From: Bacteroidales bacterium
GTDB taxonomy: Bacteria; Bacteroidota; Bacteroidia; Bacteroidales; WCHB1-69
Assembly: GCA_017551725.1 (NCBI GenBank)
Contig: JAFZKY010000028.1
Location: 1 to 59,426, forward strand
Direction: 5' to 3'
DNA: 59,426 bases
The notes under the pieces were generated by a model that was given only the letters and a program-made list of their open reading frames with translations, made no database searches and was not told the DNA's origin. Positions 1 to 9,716 of the stretch are shown in pieces. Numbering within the stretch: position 1 is the stretch's first letter; each line of letters opens with the position of its first letter. The translations under genes and the position numbers were made by a program.

Positions 1-312
1 CGTTCTCGAAGACGTGCGTGTAGTTGCCGGAGGCCGAGAGGTTCGTATGCTCGTACCAGTCGAAGCTGCCGCAAGCCGTGGCGGAGGTGTCGCCGAAGGA
101 GGGCTGGTACACCGTCAGATGTAGGGTTACGGTGCTGTCGCAGCTGTGCGTGTTGCCGTTCTCGAAGACGTGCGTGTAGTTGCCGGAGGCCGAGAGGTTC
201 GTATGCTCGTACCAGTCGAAGCTGCCGCAAGCCGTGGCGGAGGTGTCGCCGAAGGAGGGCTGGTACACCGTCAGGTGTAGGGTTACGGTGCTGTCGCAGC
301 CGTTTATGGTGG
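1..312 (-). repeat. 156-bp near-identical tandem repeat (52 codons), two copies
   Basis: Copies at 1-156 and 157-312 are nearly identical up to about base 300, with one obvious mismatch near position 119/275. They then diverge where the second copy runs into the next domain. The unit encodes a 52-residue module with the landmarks CGSFDWYEHT and CDSTVTLHLTVYQP. Near identity at the nucleotide level points to recent duplication or gene conversion. Confidence 0.85.
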
Positions 313-3300
313 ATAAGTTGAAGATATGTGTTGATACGGTTGGTGTTCCAACATCGAAAACAGTCTCAATAGCACCATTATTATAGTGATATGGCAATTG
401 GCTTTCGCAAATGCCGATTTCGATTTGTTTGGATGCCATTGGATATACTGTGAGATAGTGCGTGACAACACTGTCGCAACCGGTTCGAGTTATTGACGAA
501 TCAACCAGCAGTGTTGAAGTCGTATAAACCGAATCATGCCAAGTATAGCTGCCACAAGCTACAATACTATCACTGATGTTATAAGGTACACACTCGAATG
601 TTGCAAAATAGACTTGATTTTTAGTGGCCACCGCTGTGCGAGGATTATCGGTGTTGCCGTCGGTCCATCGGGCAAACTGATACCCCTCGTAGGGAACAGC
701 CGTGAGAACAACAGTGTCAAGATAGGGTACTGTATTGCTGCCGAGCACATAACCATAGTGATTATCTTCCTCTGGAATATTGTTATAAAAATGAATGTTG
801 TCAACAGAAGCAGACTTGCTGCCAGTATAGGACAACTGATGATTATGCCATTGGAATAGCAATTTGTAGTCACCTCCTTCGTTTAGCGATAACGTGCCAC
901 TACCGTTTTTCCATACGAAATTACTGTTAAGATAGTATCCAATTGACATTTCAACAGCATTGTTTGGCAAAGAATTGACATCCGACCATTCGCTGTCAAC
1001 AAATTCGATTGAATCCGGCACTAATGCCGCTCGCATAAAATAATATCCCATGTAGCAGTTGGAGCGCCAATCAAAATTGAAGTTGTACTGTCCGGGAACA
1101 AGGTGTAACGTGGTGTAAGCATATACACAGGATGTTGCGTAAGGGTTGAATGTGTTGCTTTGTCCATAATTGTTGCTGATGTATAGAACTCGGTTAGTGT
1201 CGTCAACTGTGGCAATATACCAACGGTTCCCGTAACTTTTGTTCAATAGCGTCCATTGTTCGTCCAATGTCCTGTCTTCAAAATCAAAGGTGTAGTTTAT
1301 ATTCATCTTCGAAGTACCCACGATGCTAAATGATTTTTTTCTGAAAATCGCCGTAAAGGCGGTGTCCTGTGTCAATAATATTGTACGTGGATTTTCGGTA
1401 TTACCATCGTTCCATGAGACAAATTCATAGCCATAGTCTGGTGTGGCGGAAATCGTGGCCATAATGTCGAAGTAGTCACTGTATAATCCAGCACCACTAA
1501 CCGTACCATGTGGAGTACTGTCAGCAACATCAAGTGTCACATGTCTCGAGGTCCAGACATAAAGGGTTAGATGTAGTGTGACGGTGCTGTCGCAACCTTG
1601 GGCGTTGCCGCCAGGAAAAACGTGGGTATAGTCGCCGGAGGTCGTTAGGCCCGTGTGTTCGTACCAATCGAAACTGTCGAATGCCATTTCGGAGGTTTCC
1701 CCATAAGTTGGTTGGTTCACTGTCAGATGTAAAGTCACTATGCTGTCACAGCCATGTGCGTTACCTTCCTTGAAGACATGAGTGTAATCTCCAGAGGCTG
1801 TTATGCCCGTATGCTCGTACCAGTCGAAGCTGCCGCAAGCCGAGACGGTGGTGTCACTGAAAGTGGGCTGATTCACAGTGAGATGCAGGGTTACAGTGCT
1901 ATCACACCCATTTATGGTGGTAAAGATGAATGTATATGTTGAGACGGCTGGCGTACCAACATAGAAAATAGTGTCAATAGCACCGTTCGTATAGTGATAT
2001 GGCAAATCCGTTTCGCAAATAGTAACTTCGTCATGTAACGATGCCACCGGATATATTGTGAGATGGTGCGCAATAACACTATCGCAACCGGTTTTGTTTG
2101 TCAATGAATCAACCAGCAGTGTTGAAGCCGTATAAACAGAATCATGCCATGTATAACTGCCACATACTACAATACTGTCGCAGCTATAATAAGGTACACA
2201 TTCAAACATGGCTATATAGTTTTGATCGGATGTGGCCCTCACTATACGTGGGTTATCGGTGTTGCCATCGTGCCACCCGATAAATCGATATCCTTCATTT
2301 GGGAATGCAGTAAGGATTACGGTGTCAAGATAAGGAACTGTGTCACTGCCGAGCACATAGCCGTGATCGTTTTCTCCTTGGGTGTTGTTGAAGAATTGAA
2401 TGTTGTCAATAGCAGCAGCTGTAGGGCTACCCGCACTTATGGATCCGTCATTATACCATTGTACAATCAACTTATAATTACCCTCTTTGTTGATTTGAAG
2501 CACATTGCTGTTATTAGTCCAAAGATCACTTGATGCGGAAAGAAAACTGCTTTGATGGAGTGCGATACCACTACTTGGAAAAGTATTGGGATTAGACCAC
2601 TCACTGTCATATAGTTCGATTGAATCAGGTAGAATAACCACTCTCATGAAATTCCAATAATGAAATGGGCCATGCCACGTGTAACTGTAGTTGTATTTTC
2701 CAGGAAGAAGACACATTGTGGTATAAGCAAATACGCAAGAAGTATTTCCCCATGTACTATATGTGTTGCTTTGGCCATTGTCTTTGCTTATGTAAAGTAT
2801 ACGATTGGTATCACTGGGTGTAGAAATATACCAGCGGTTTGTATAGTAACTGTTCTGCAACGTCCAGTGTTTATCTAAAGAGATATCTTCGAAATCAAAG
2901 GAGTAATTTATCTGTGTGCTACCAGTTCCTACAATTCTAAATAGGTCTTTTTCAAAAAAGGCGGTAAAAACAGTGTCTTGGGTCAAATTTATGATACGAG
3001 GATTGTCAGTGTTACCGTCATTCCATTTCATAAAATGAAAACCATAGTCTGCCGAGGCTGAAATAATTACCGAATCTATATGCATATAGGTACCTGCACC
3101 GCTAACCGTGCCGTTAGGAGTACTGTCGGCTACAGAAAGGGTCACAGCATAGCATCGTATGTCTTCAAACATTGGAAACCCACCATTCTCCCCCATAGTA
3201 TCTGCAACCCAATGCAGAAAGACTCCCGAAGTGTCATAAGTATCCACCCAGGCGTTGAGGGCATCAAGAAGGTCTGTGTAATGATTGTCGCCTACAGCAA

Positions 3301-6300
3301 CGCTGTTTGACAATGTTATTGTGTTATCGTTTTTCGTGAAAGAAACCGTGTTTGAAACGATGGGAATAGTGCCTGCTTCATCGATTCCATAGAGGGGATG
3401 ATAATTGTCAGCAAGACCATAGCAGTTGGAAATCAAAAGATTATTACTGGTCGTTCCAGTGATTACGGCTGCACGAAAGCCACAACCGCCATACGACATG
3501 CACGCATATCCTCCATTAGAGACATGCCCTGCAGTATAACAGTTTTTCAGAGAACCTCCAGCACCTCCGGTTAATCCTCCTTTATATAATAAACCAGTAA
3601 CATCACCTATAGCATAACAATTTTCAAGATAGCTACAGTTGCCGGTTAATCCTCCAGAACTATATCTGTTGCCGGTTACATTACATCGGGAAAAACAGTT
3701 GCGGAGTTTGTAGCACTTTCCAAATAATCCTCCTGCAAGATCGTATTCTGCTGTTACTTCTCCAGATGAACTACATGCATTTACCCAGCCACAGTTATTG
3801 CATACGCCAGCCAAACCTCCAATTTCAGAGTCTCCATATACCGTACCAGATGTATGGCAATTGGAAATGGTGACGTTTGTGGCATAACCAGCCAAAACAC
3901 CAACATTAGATTCCCCTTTTACATTTGCATTGCTAATATGGACATTTAAATAACTGCCTCCTACAATTGTTCCAAATAATCCTTGATTGTTTGACAACTC
4001 GCTTATATACAGTCTGTTTATAATGTGCCCTCCACCGTCAAAAAGACCGGTAAATCCATTAATCGCTTTCCATTTGTATTGTCCTATGTCAATGTCTTGA
4101 GTTAGTAAGACTCTTTTGTCTTGAAGTGTGTTTTCTGTTTGGCCGTTTAATCCATTAACCACGCTAATAAGCCATGCAAGACCCTCGGCAGAGGAAATGG
4201 AAATATTCCCTTCGCTGTCTTCACTGTAGCCGTCGGGTCTGGAAGTGACAATATCCGTCCAATAGGGACGGTCGAAAACATGAGCGATTTCGTCACACCA
4301 TCCTCCATAATTAGATGTGTCGCATATTGGGCGAACTCGAAAAACGTATGTGGTATGTTCGGTGAGATTCCAAATGGTGTCGGGACTATTGGTGGTTATT
4401 GTTCTCACCACATTGGACGAATCTTTTGCATGATATTCTATCTCCCATGTGGTGGCATCATCCATTTCTGTCCACGAAAGTTCTAAACCGTACTCGCCAT
4501 TGCTCCTGACAATATTCTTGGCAGACAGTTCTCGTATGTTTGGGCAGGTGATTACATATTCTGGCCCTAAAATTGGCATCCTATCGTTGATTCCAGATGT
4601 GTCGTCCATCCACAACCGTAATCCTTCCAAGTTAAGTTTCCTGACACCAGCGTTGAGAACTTCCGTCAAATTGCTGTAATATTGATTGTCAAGCTCAAAA
4701 TAAACAGGCTGTATGAGATGAAAACCACTGTCAGTTTCATCGAACCATGTGTTGTCTTTAAATATTGATCTTGGGCCCTTCGCAATCTCAATATCCCTAT
4801 TGCGAGCAAGGTATCCATAACAATTTTCCACTGTCGCATATTCTGCGTAACCAAGAATACAACCTTTCCAATAAGAATTGGAGTTGAGTGAACTTGCAGA
4901 ATAGCAGTTTTTTATAAAAAGCAATTCATTATTATTCCCCGTACTGCCTTTCCCTACTATACCACCAGTCTCATCTGTTGCTGAAATCTCACAATTGGAT
5001 GCGCAGTTGAAAATGTAAGTGCAACCAAAAGAGTGAGAGACAATTGCGCCAGATATATCATCTCTATTGATGATTCCAGATATAAAGCAATTCATTATGG
5101 TGTCAATTCCAGAAGCTCTAGCGACTATGCCGTTTTTTAAGTAGCAATTAGTCAAAATCACATTCTTTATCATTGCATTTGTTAAATAAAAGAACATCCC
5201 ACCCCAGGAATCTACATAATACATGTTGTCTATTTTATGCCCTTGTCCATCAAATACCCCGCGGAATGAAAATATCGGAGTCCACTTATATCCGGCAAGG
5301 TCAATGTCAGCAGTTAATACTGCTTTTCGGCCAAGAAAAAAGTAATTATTTGCCTGTGAAAGCCTGGAAAACCATGCCAGTCCTTCTGCTGAAGAAATAT
5401 AGGCATTTCCTAATGAATCCTCAATATAACCTTCTGGTTGGTTTAAGACCACATTCAACCAATACAATCCGTCTGTCCTTATTGTGACGACATTGCTCCA
5501 AATACCAAATTGAGTTGTGTCGCATGCCGAACGGATATAAATATCGTATTCTTTTAAAGACAGTAGTCCTCTGATGTTTATAAATGTGTCGAGTGTGGTC
5601 ACCACGGTCCCATCTCCATGGCTGAATCCCTTCAATCCATACTCCACCTGCCATTGGGTCGCGCTGCCGTTTTCATGCCAGGCGAGATGGATAGTGGTGG
5701 TGTCAACAGTCCAAGACAAATCGGAGACCATACGACAACCGTTATCTTGGCTGATGACCAAATGAAACCCCAAATAATTCATGCTGCCTTGATAGTCTAA
5801 CGTCAATGCATGGGCTGAGGATGTGATGGTGTTGTTGCTGGCATTTGCCGAAAGGGTGGCAAGCTGGGTTCCACCAAGGCTGTCATATACCGATACAGTT
5901 TGATATTCAAAAGATAGGATATCCAAAATTAACTGTTTTGAGCTGTCAGCAGCAGTGAAAAATACGGTGTTGTTGCAGCTGTTGTTGTAGTTGGTGCTTG
6001 TGTAGGCATTATGTCCCAACAGATGATAGAATTCCAACGGTTCGTCCACCGTAAATGTGCTGGTGCCACTCATCTGACCCAAAATAACATTGCCGGTGCT
6101 GTCAGGTGCAATACCAACCAGGGCAGTCTGGGAGCTGTTGAAATCATAACTTCCAGGATTAAGAGCCGTGGTCAGATACCAACCATCAGCAGAGCCACTC
6201 CATCCGAAGTTGAAATGGAAGTAGTTGTCGTTGTATCCGTCGCACACGAAACTGTGGCCGCCACTTCCCGTACCACTGTACAAGACCGGGACATTTGCGT

Positions 6301-7330
6301 CAAGATTCTCGCGAAGCAAGGCGTGCCATGCATGGTTGGTGAAGTTGCTCTTTGTCGCATAACTAAGATTTGGGTTGAAACGGAAGAAGTTGATCAGAGC
6401 GGCACGAGCGTCCATGTCGTAAGAACCGCTTTCTGTGGGGCTATACATCATGTTCACCGCCACCCCGCAGTCGCGCATCAGTGTGGCAACCGCATTCACC
6501 TCGGCAGGAGTGCTGGAAGCAGAAAGGGAAGCAGGCATGTTGGTATAATCATAATTCACACTATCGTAGTTTGCCGTCAATATACCATAGCTGCTGGCAT
6601 AGCTGTGGATACCGCGGCCATGTACCGGAAAGCCCCAATAATTGATGATTTGCGCCATGGCGGTGGCCACACAGCCCGTGAGGACGTGCCCGTCAGGACC
6701 GTTGGCGTCAGCCGGACACAGACTGTTGTAGTAATATGCCTGATCCCAGGCTGTCGTCAACAGTGGTCCCACTGTGTTGCCGTTTCGGGTGTTGGAAATC
6801 GGCTGTCCGGATCTCAGTCGCGACCATTTGCTGTCGGTTTCCGATGAGGGTTCAATGTCCTGATTTATCGCAGATTTGATTTGCTGCACGTAGCTGTCCA
6901 ACCAGCCTTGTACATGATCAGGAATGTTCTCCACCACAAAGTTGTTGTCGTACGAGTATCCTAAGATCGGCTCTACGCGGTTGTCTGCAGCTACAATCAC
7001 AAAGCCTTTGGGCTGCAAGGAAAACACGTAGTAACAGTCGGTCATTGTACGGGTGAGCGTGTCGGTGGCTCGGCCTGTATAAACCAGTTGCATGGCTTGC
7101 TTACGGATTTCGCTGCTACGAGTGCCGTCGCCACGCATGCCGTTGCCTGTACGCATGAACGCGTAGCCCACATTCATAGCTTCCTCTGCCGACACATGTT
7201 TTTCGCGCTCGTATTGAGATAGGCCGTGCCCGTTATTGCTGTTGGTGGTGCGTTCCTGAGCGAATAGGCATGTTGTCGGAAACGCAATAAGTATGATGAT
7301 TAGAATACTAAAAAAGGAAATTTTTTTCAT
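1..7330 (-). CDS. Giant secreted C10-family (streptopain-like) cysteine protease with repeat-rich C-terminal region; 3' end outside window
   Basis: I translated the open frame leftward from ATG at 7330 and met no stop to base 1, about 2443 residues. Residues 1-24 are a Sec signal peptide ending LFA|Q. A SpeB-type prodomain follows (about 45-150), then the peptidase C10 domain with the motif TGCVATAMAQIINYWGFP, putting the catalytic Cys at 220 and the His at 359 (GGHSFVCDGY). Downstream come a CUB-like segment (about 410-530), a fibronectin III-like unit, a GLUG-type beta-helix region with many NCY motifs, a second FnIII and second GLUG region, then InlB-like repeats (KWNDGNTDNPR) and 52-residue units with CDSTVTLHLT. 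Such proteins usually end in a T9SS signal, but that end is not visible here. The start lies 30 bp after the nadA stop, so co-transcription is possible. Family assignment is firm; the substrate is unknown. Confidence 0.9.
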   Translation of the reverse strand, partial: MKKISFFSILIIILIAFPTTCLFAQERTTNSNNGHGLSQYEREKHVSAEEAMNVGYAFMRTGNGMRGDGTRSSEIRKQAMQLVYTGRATDTLTRTMTDCYYVFSLQPKGFVIVAADNRVEPILGYSYDNNFVVENIPDHVQGWLDSYVQQIKSAINQDIEPSSETDSKWSRLRSGQPISNTRNGNTVGPLLTTAWDQAYYYNSLCPADANGPDGHVLTGCVATAMAQIINYWGFPVHGRGIHSYASSYGILTANYDSVNYDYTNMPASLSASSTPAEVNAVATLMRDCGVAVNMMYSPTESGSYDMDARAALINFFRFNPNLSYATKSNFTNHAWHALLRENLDANVPVLYSGTGSGGHSFVCDGYNDNYFHFNFGWSGSADGWYLTTALNPGSYDFNSSQTALVGIAPDSTGNVILGQMSGTSTFTVDEPLEFYHLLGHNAYTSTNYNNSCNNTVFFTAADSSKQLILDILSFEYQTVSVYDSLGGTQLATLSANASNNTITSSAHALTLDYQGSMNYLGFHLVISQDNGCRMVSDLSWTVDTTTIHLAWHENGSATQWQVEYGLKGFSHGDGTVVTTLDTFINIRGLLSLKEYDIYIRSACDTTQFGIWSNVVTIRTDGLYWLNVVLNQPEGYIEDSLGNAYISSAEGLAWFSRLSQANNYFFLGRKAVLTADIDLAGYKWTPIFSFRGVFDGQGHKIDNMYYVDSWGGMFFYLTNAMIKNVILTNCYLKNGIVARASGIDTIMNCFISGIINRDDISGAIVSHSFGCTYIFNCASNCEISATDETGGIVGKGSTGNNNELLFIKNCYSASSLNSNSYWKGCILGYAEYATVENCYGYLARNRDIEIAKGPRSIFKDNTWFDETDSGFHLIQPVYFELDNQYYSNLTEVLNAGVRKLNLEGLRLWMDDTSGINDRMPILGPEYVITCPNIRELSAKNIVRSNGEYGLELSWTEMDDATTWEIEYHAKDSSNVVRTITTNSPDTIWNLTEHTTYVFRVRPICDTSNYGGWCDEIAHVFDRPYWTDIVTSRPDGYSEDSEGNISISSAEGLAWLISVVNGLNGQTENTLQDKRVLLTQDIDIGQYKWKAINGFTGLFDGGGHIINRLYISELSNNQGLFGTIVGGSYLNVHISNANVKGESNVGVLAGYATNVTISNCHTSGTVYGDSEIGGLAGVCNNCGWVNACSSSGEVTAEYDLAGGLFGKCYKLRNCFSRCNVTGNRYSSGGLTGNCSYLENCYAIGDVTGLLYKGGLTGGAGGSLKNCYTAGHVSNGGYACMSYGGCGFRAAVITGTTSNNLLISNCYGLADNYHPLYGIDEAGTIPIVSNTVSFTKNDNTITLSNSVAVGDNHYTDLLDALNAWVDTYDTSGVFLHWVADTMGENGGFPMFEDIRCYAVTLSVADSTPNGTVSGAGTYMHIDSVIISASADYGFHFMKWNDGNTDNPRIINLTQDTVFTAFFEKDLFRIVGTGSTQINYSFDFEDISLDKHWTLQNSYYTNRWYISTPSDTNRILYISKDNGQSNTYSTWGNTSCVFAYTTMCLLPGKYNYSYTWHGPFHYWNFMRVVILPDSIELYDSEWSNPNTFPSSGIALHQSSFLSASSDLWTNNSNVLQINKEGNYKLIVQWYNDGSISAGSPTAAAIDNIQFFNNTQGENDHGYVLGSDTVPYLDTVILTAFPNEGYRFIGWHDGNTDNPRIVRATSDQNYIAMFECVPYYSCDSIVVCGSYTWHDSVYTASTLLVDSLTNKTGCDSVIAHHLTIYPVASLHDEVTICETDLPYHYTNGAIDTIFYVGTPAVSTYTFIFTTINGCDSTVTLHLTVNQPTFSDTTVSACGSFDWYEHTGITASGDYTHVFKEGNAHGCDSIVTLHLTVNQPTYGETSEMAFDSFDWYEHTGLTTSGDYTHVFPGGNAQGCDSTVTLHLTLYVWTSRHVTLDVADSTPHGTVSGAGLYSDYFDIMATISATPDYGYEFVSWNDGNTENPRTILLTQDTAFTAIFRKKSFSIVGTSKMNINYTFDFEDRTLDEQWTLLNKSYGNRWYIATVDDTNRVLYISNNYGQSNTFNPYATSCVYAYTTLHLVPGQYNFNFDWRSNCYMGYYFMRAALVPDSIEFVDSEWSDVNSLPNNAVEMSIGYYLNSNFVWKNGSGTLSLNEGGDYKLLFQWHNHQLSYTGSKSASVDNIHFYNNIPEEDNHYGYVLGSNTVPYLDTVVLTAVPYEGYQFARWTDGNTDNPRTAVATKNQVYFATFECVPYNISDSIVACGSYTWHDSVYTTSTLLVDSSITRTGCDSVVTHYLTVYPMASKQIEIGICESQLPYHYNNGAIETVFDVGTPTVSTHIFNLSTINGCDSTVTLHLTVYQPSFGDTSATACGSFDWYEHTNLSASGNYTHVFENGNTHSCDSTVTLHLTVYQPSFGDTSATACGSFDWYEHTNLSASGNYTHVFEN
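1609..1920 (-). repeat. Diverged pair of the same 156-bp repeat
   Basis: Units at 1609-1764 and 1765-1920 encode the same 52-residue module as positions 1-312 but have drifted considerably from each other. They sit exactly 1608 bp from the left-edge copies, so the short repeats are nested in the long one. Confidence 0.75.
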
Positions 7331-7360
7331 TGTTTGTTGTTTTTGTTCTTAACCTACTGG

Positions 7361-8274
7361 TTAACTCATCTCCAGCATCCGCTGAATCGGCACCAATGCT
7401 TGCTGGCGCAGTTTTTCGTCCATCAGCAGCTCGGGCTGTTCGGTGAGCAGGGCGTTATAGATGTTCTCCAAGTTGTTCTTCTTCATGTTCACGCAGTCGT
7501 GTTCCGGCTGGCTGGGATAAAGCGTGTACAACACTTTATCAGGATTGCGCTTCTGCATTTCGTATAAGATGCCGCTTTCCGTCACCACGATGAACTCTTT
7601 CACATCGCTCTCGCTGATGAAGTTGAGCATGGCGGTGTGGAGCCGATGAAATCGACCTTTTCCAACATCTCGCGACGGCACTCGGGATGCGCCACTACGA
7701 TAGCGTCCGGGTGCTCGGCCTTCATCTTCTCCAATTGTTCTACCTCGTAATGGTCGTGTACGCAGCATGCGCCGTCCCATAACAGCATCTCGCGACCTGT
7801 CATCCGGTTGATGTAGTCGCCCAAGTTGCCGTCGGGTACGAATATAATCTTTTCATCCTCGGGCAGCTGGTTGACCAGTTTCAGCGCGTTGCCGGAGGTG
7901 ACGATGAGGTCGGAGAGGGCCTTCACCGCTGCACTGCAGTTAACGTATGACAGCACCTTGTAGCCCGGGTGTTTGGCCTTGTATTCCGCTAATTTCTCCG
8001 CCTTGCAGCTGTCTGCTAATGAGCAGCCCGCGCTCATGTCGGGCACCAGCACCTTCTTGGTGGGGTTGAGGATTTTGGCGGTCTCGGCCATGAAGTGCAC
8101 ACCGGCGAAGAGGATGATGTCGGCATCTGTCTCGGCGGCCTTGCGTGCTAATCCTAAGCTGTCGCCCACGAAGTCGGCTACCTCCTGCACCTCCGGCAGG
8201 GTGTAATAATGCGCCAGGATAATGGCGTTCTTTTCTTGTTTTAAGGTGTTGATTTTCTGCGTTAAAATATTCAT
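7361..8274 (-). CDS. nadA: Quinolinate synthase NadA, interrupted by a single-base frameshift
   Basis: NadA condenses iminoaspartate with dihydroxyacetone phosphate to give quinolinate for NAD synthesis, using a [4Fe-4S] cluster. The start is taken as ATG 8274 (MNILTQKINTLKQEKNA), because the longer frame from 8361 runs through the promoter. The three cluster cysteines are visible in MSAGCSLADSC, DGACCVHDHY and HPECRRE. The first frame is intact to VDFIGST and then stops at 7600 after out-of-frame residues. The rest of the family sequence (AMLNFISESDVKEF onward to LEMS) continues in the adjacent frame to a TAA at 7361. The break is at 7634-7638, where five bases stand in for two codons of the family's GSTxx[ML] motif, so one base is missing. 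It is either a sequencing/assembly error or a real pseudogene. Full length would be about 304 residues, normal for the family. Confidence 0.85.
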
Positions 8275-8342
8275 ATCTAAAGTGTTTGTTGAGGATGAAA
8301 GGCGGGCTTTACATGTTGTAAATGTCGCCGTTTTTGCAGCCG

Positions 8343-8350
8343 CAAAGATA
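8343..8350 (-). promoter_or_regulatory. Bacteroidetes -7 promoter box for nadA
   Basis: On the minus strand this reads TATCTTTG followed by CGGC, a perfect match to TAnnTTTG. It lies about 70 bp upstream of the nadA ATG at 8274. Confidence 0.6.
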
Positions 8351-8381
8351 CATAAATTCATTGTTGAATGAGAAATATTAT

Positions 8382-8389
8382 TACTTTTG
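8382..8389 (+). promoter_or_regulatory. Bacteroidetes -7 promoter box for the short-chain dehydrogenase
   Basis: TACTTTTG matches TAnnTTTG and lies 47 bp upstream of ATG 8437. It is back to back with the nadA box, so both genes are served by one short divergent region. Confidence 0.55.
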
Positions 8390-8436
8390 CAAGCCTGATT
8401 TTGAATGATTTTTCAAGTAATAATAACATACTGATT

Positions 8437-9192
8437 ATGAATAAGATTGTTTTGATAACGGGTGCCACAAGCGGTATTGGGCTTGGCTGTGCACGGAAAT
8501 TTGCCGCCAATGGCGACCGGCTGATTCTGACGGGCCGCAATGAGCAGCGTCTTGAGGAAATCCGCAAGGAGTTGACGGACAAGGGAACGCAAGTGTTGAC
8601 TTTGGTGTTCGATGTACGTGACCGCGAGAAGGCCACGCAGTGCTTCAACGGGCTGCCCGATGAATGGAAGGCGATCGACGTGCTGGTGAACAATGCCGGC
8701 CTGGCTCTTGGTCTGGAGCCGGAATATGAGGGCCTTTATGATGACTGGGAGACGATGATCGACACCAACATCAAGGGTCTGTTGACGATGACGCGTCTCG
8801 TCGTGCCTGGGATGGTGGAGCGCGATCGCGGGCACATCATCAATGTCGGCTCCGTGGCCGGCGATGCCGCTTACGCTAACGGGAATGTGTATTGCGCCAC
8901 CAAGTCGGCAGTGAAGACCCTGACGGACGGCCTGCGTATTGATGTGGCAAATACGGCTGTCCGCGTGACGAACCTCAAGCCCGGGTTGGTGGAAACGAAC
9001 TTCAGCAACACGCGCTTCCACGGTGACACGGAACGTGCGGCCAACGTTTATAAAGGCATCAAGCCCCTGACTGGTGATGACATTGCCGATGTGGCTGTGT
9101 ATGCAGCCAACGCCCCCGCCCATGTGCAGATAGCCGAGGTGCTCATCCTGGCTACCCATCAGGGCAGCGGCAGCGTCATAGTGCGAAAGTGA
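8437..9192 (+). CDS. Short-chain dehydrogenase/reductase (SDR), YdfG-like
   Basis: A 251-residue classical SDR. It has the Rossmann nucleotide motif TGATSGIG (8-15), NNAG (85-88) and the full catalytic tetrad Asn111, Ser139, Tyr152, Lys156 (YCATK). The overall sequence resembles YdfG-type NADP-dependent 3-hydroxy acid / serine dehydrogenases, so oxidation of a small beta-hydroxy acid is the most likely reaction, but the substrate cannot be read from sequence. ATG 8437 was chosen because the frame upstream (from 8368) overlaps the promoter box and adds non-conserved residues. It is transcribed divergently from nadA and convergently with the DUF5618 gene. Confidence 0.88.
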   Translation: MNKIVLITGATSGIGLGCARKFAANGDRLILTGRNEQRLEEIRKELTDKGTQVLTLVFDVRDREKATQCFNGLPDEWKAIDVLVNNAGLALGLEPEYEGLYDDWETMIDTNIKGLLTMTRLVVPGMVERDRGHIINVGSVAGDAAYANGNVYCATKSAVKTLTDGLRIDVANTAVRVTNLKPGLVETNFSNTRFHGDTERAANVYKGIKPLTGDDIADVAVYAANAPAHVQIAEVLILATHQGSGSVIVRK

Positions 9193-9226
9193 CGGACGTT
9201 CTAGCCGGTTTCATTTTGATCGTAGG

Positions 9227-9255
9227 ACGTGGCCTTCATCGCATGAAGGCCACGT
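9227..9255. terminator. Hairpin between convergent genes (possible bidirectional terminator)
   Basis: A perfect 13-bp stem (9227-9239 with 9243-9255) closes a 3-base loop between the SDR stop and the end of the oppositely oriented DUF5618 gene. No T-tract follows on either strand, so a rho-independent role is only suggested by position. Confidence 0.45.
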
Positions 9256-9276
9256 GTGAGAAGGGCGGTGTATGCT

Positions 9277-9684
9277 TTAACTTGCGACACTTGGCTCTGC
9301 AGGGTAGAGTTTTGCGCAGTGTTTGATGATGTCGTGGGCATACTCGAACCCCGAATCGCATGTCTTCTTGTTTTTCGTCCCGTCGTAACCCATATATAAG
9401 TGCATGGTGTCGTAGCCTGCCACGATGGCGGCGAGCAGTTTCTTGTCGCGTTGGCCGGCGGCCTCCTTGTACTTCTCAATGGACGGGCGCCCTTTGCCTT
9501 TGCGTATGCCCAGCACGGCGTCGAGGGCGATCAGGCATCCTTTCCACAGCGTGTCGCCGGCAATCTTGATGTATTTGCTGTCGGTGTAAATCTTCAGCTC
9601 TGGATCGTAGTTCGCCTTCTGTATGATCTCCTTCGCGTTGGCCGCATATCTCAGGGCCTCCTCAATCTTGTTCTTTTTCTCCAT
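9277..9684 (-). CDS. DUF5618 family protein
   Basis: A 135-residue soluble protein beginning MEKKNKIEEALRYAANAKEI. The pattern of an N-terminal helix, KYIKIAGDTLWKGCLIALDA, KGRPSIEKYKEA and YDTMHLYMGYDG matches my memory of the Bacteroidales family DUF5618, which is predicted to be all-helical and of unknown function, somewhat like HEPN-type helical bundles. ATG 9684 is preferred over an upstream in-frame start at 9747 because the -7 box at 9717-9724 lies between them. There is no signal peptide. It stands alone, convergent with the SDR gene. Confidence 0.75.
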   Translation of the reverse strand: MEKKNKIEEALRYAANAKEIIQKANYDPELKIYTDSKYIKIAGDTLWKGCLIALDAVLGIRKGKGRPSIEKYKEAAGQRDKKLLAAIVAGYDTMHLYMGYDGTKNKKTCDSGFEYAHDIIKHCAKLYPAEPSVAS

Positions 9685-9716
9685 AATTGTTTCTTTTTTG
9701 TTAATGTTTGTGATGG

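Larger units (their letters stand above)
1..3216 (-). repeat. Two-copy tandem repeat of about 1608 bp inside the C10 protease gene
   Basis: Positions 1-1608 and 1609-3216 align end to end in the same reading frame (536 codons per unit). For example, the block around 383-400 recurs at 1991-2008 and that at 535-610 recurs at 2143-2218, both at an offset of 1608. Each unit encodes two 52-residue Cys/Asp repeats, an InlB-like repeat, a beta-sandwich-like stretch and another InlB-like repeat. The copies are clearly diverged, so this is an old duplication under selection for reading frame. More copies may lie to the left of the window. Confidence 0.8.

Noticed and set aside
3300-4300. Many regularly spaced Cys/Asn motifs in the protease, first considered as a separate adhesin gene
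   Set aside because: The reading frame is continuous with the protease and the motifs fit GLUG-type beta-helix repeats within it.
6011-6847. A 278-codon plus-strand frame over the protease domain
   Set aside because: The minus-strand translation gives an intact C10 active site, so this is its antisense shadow.
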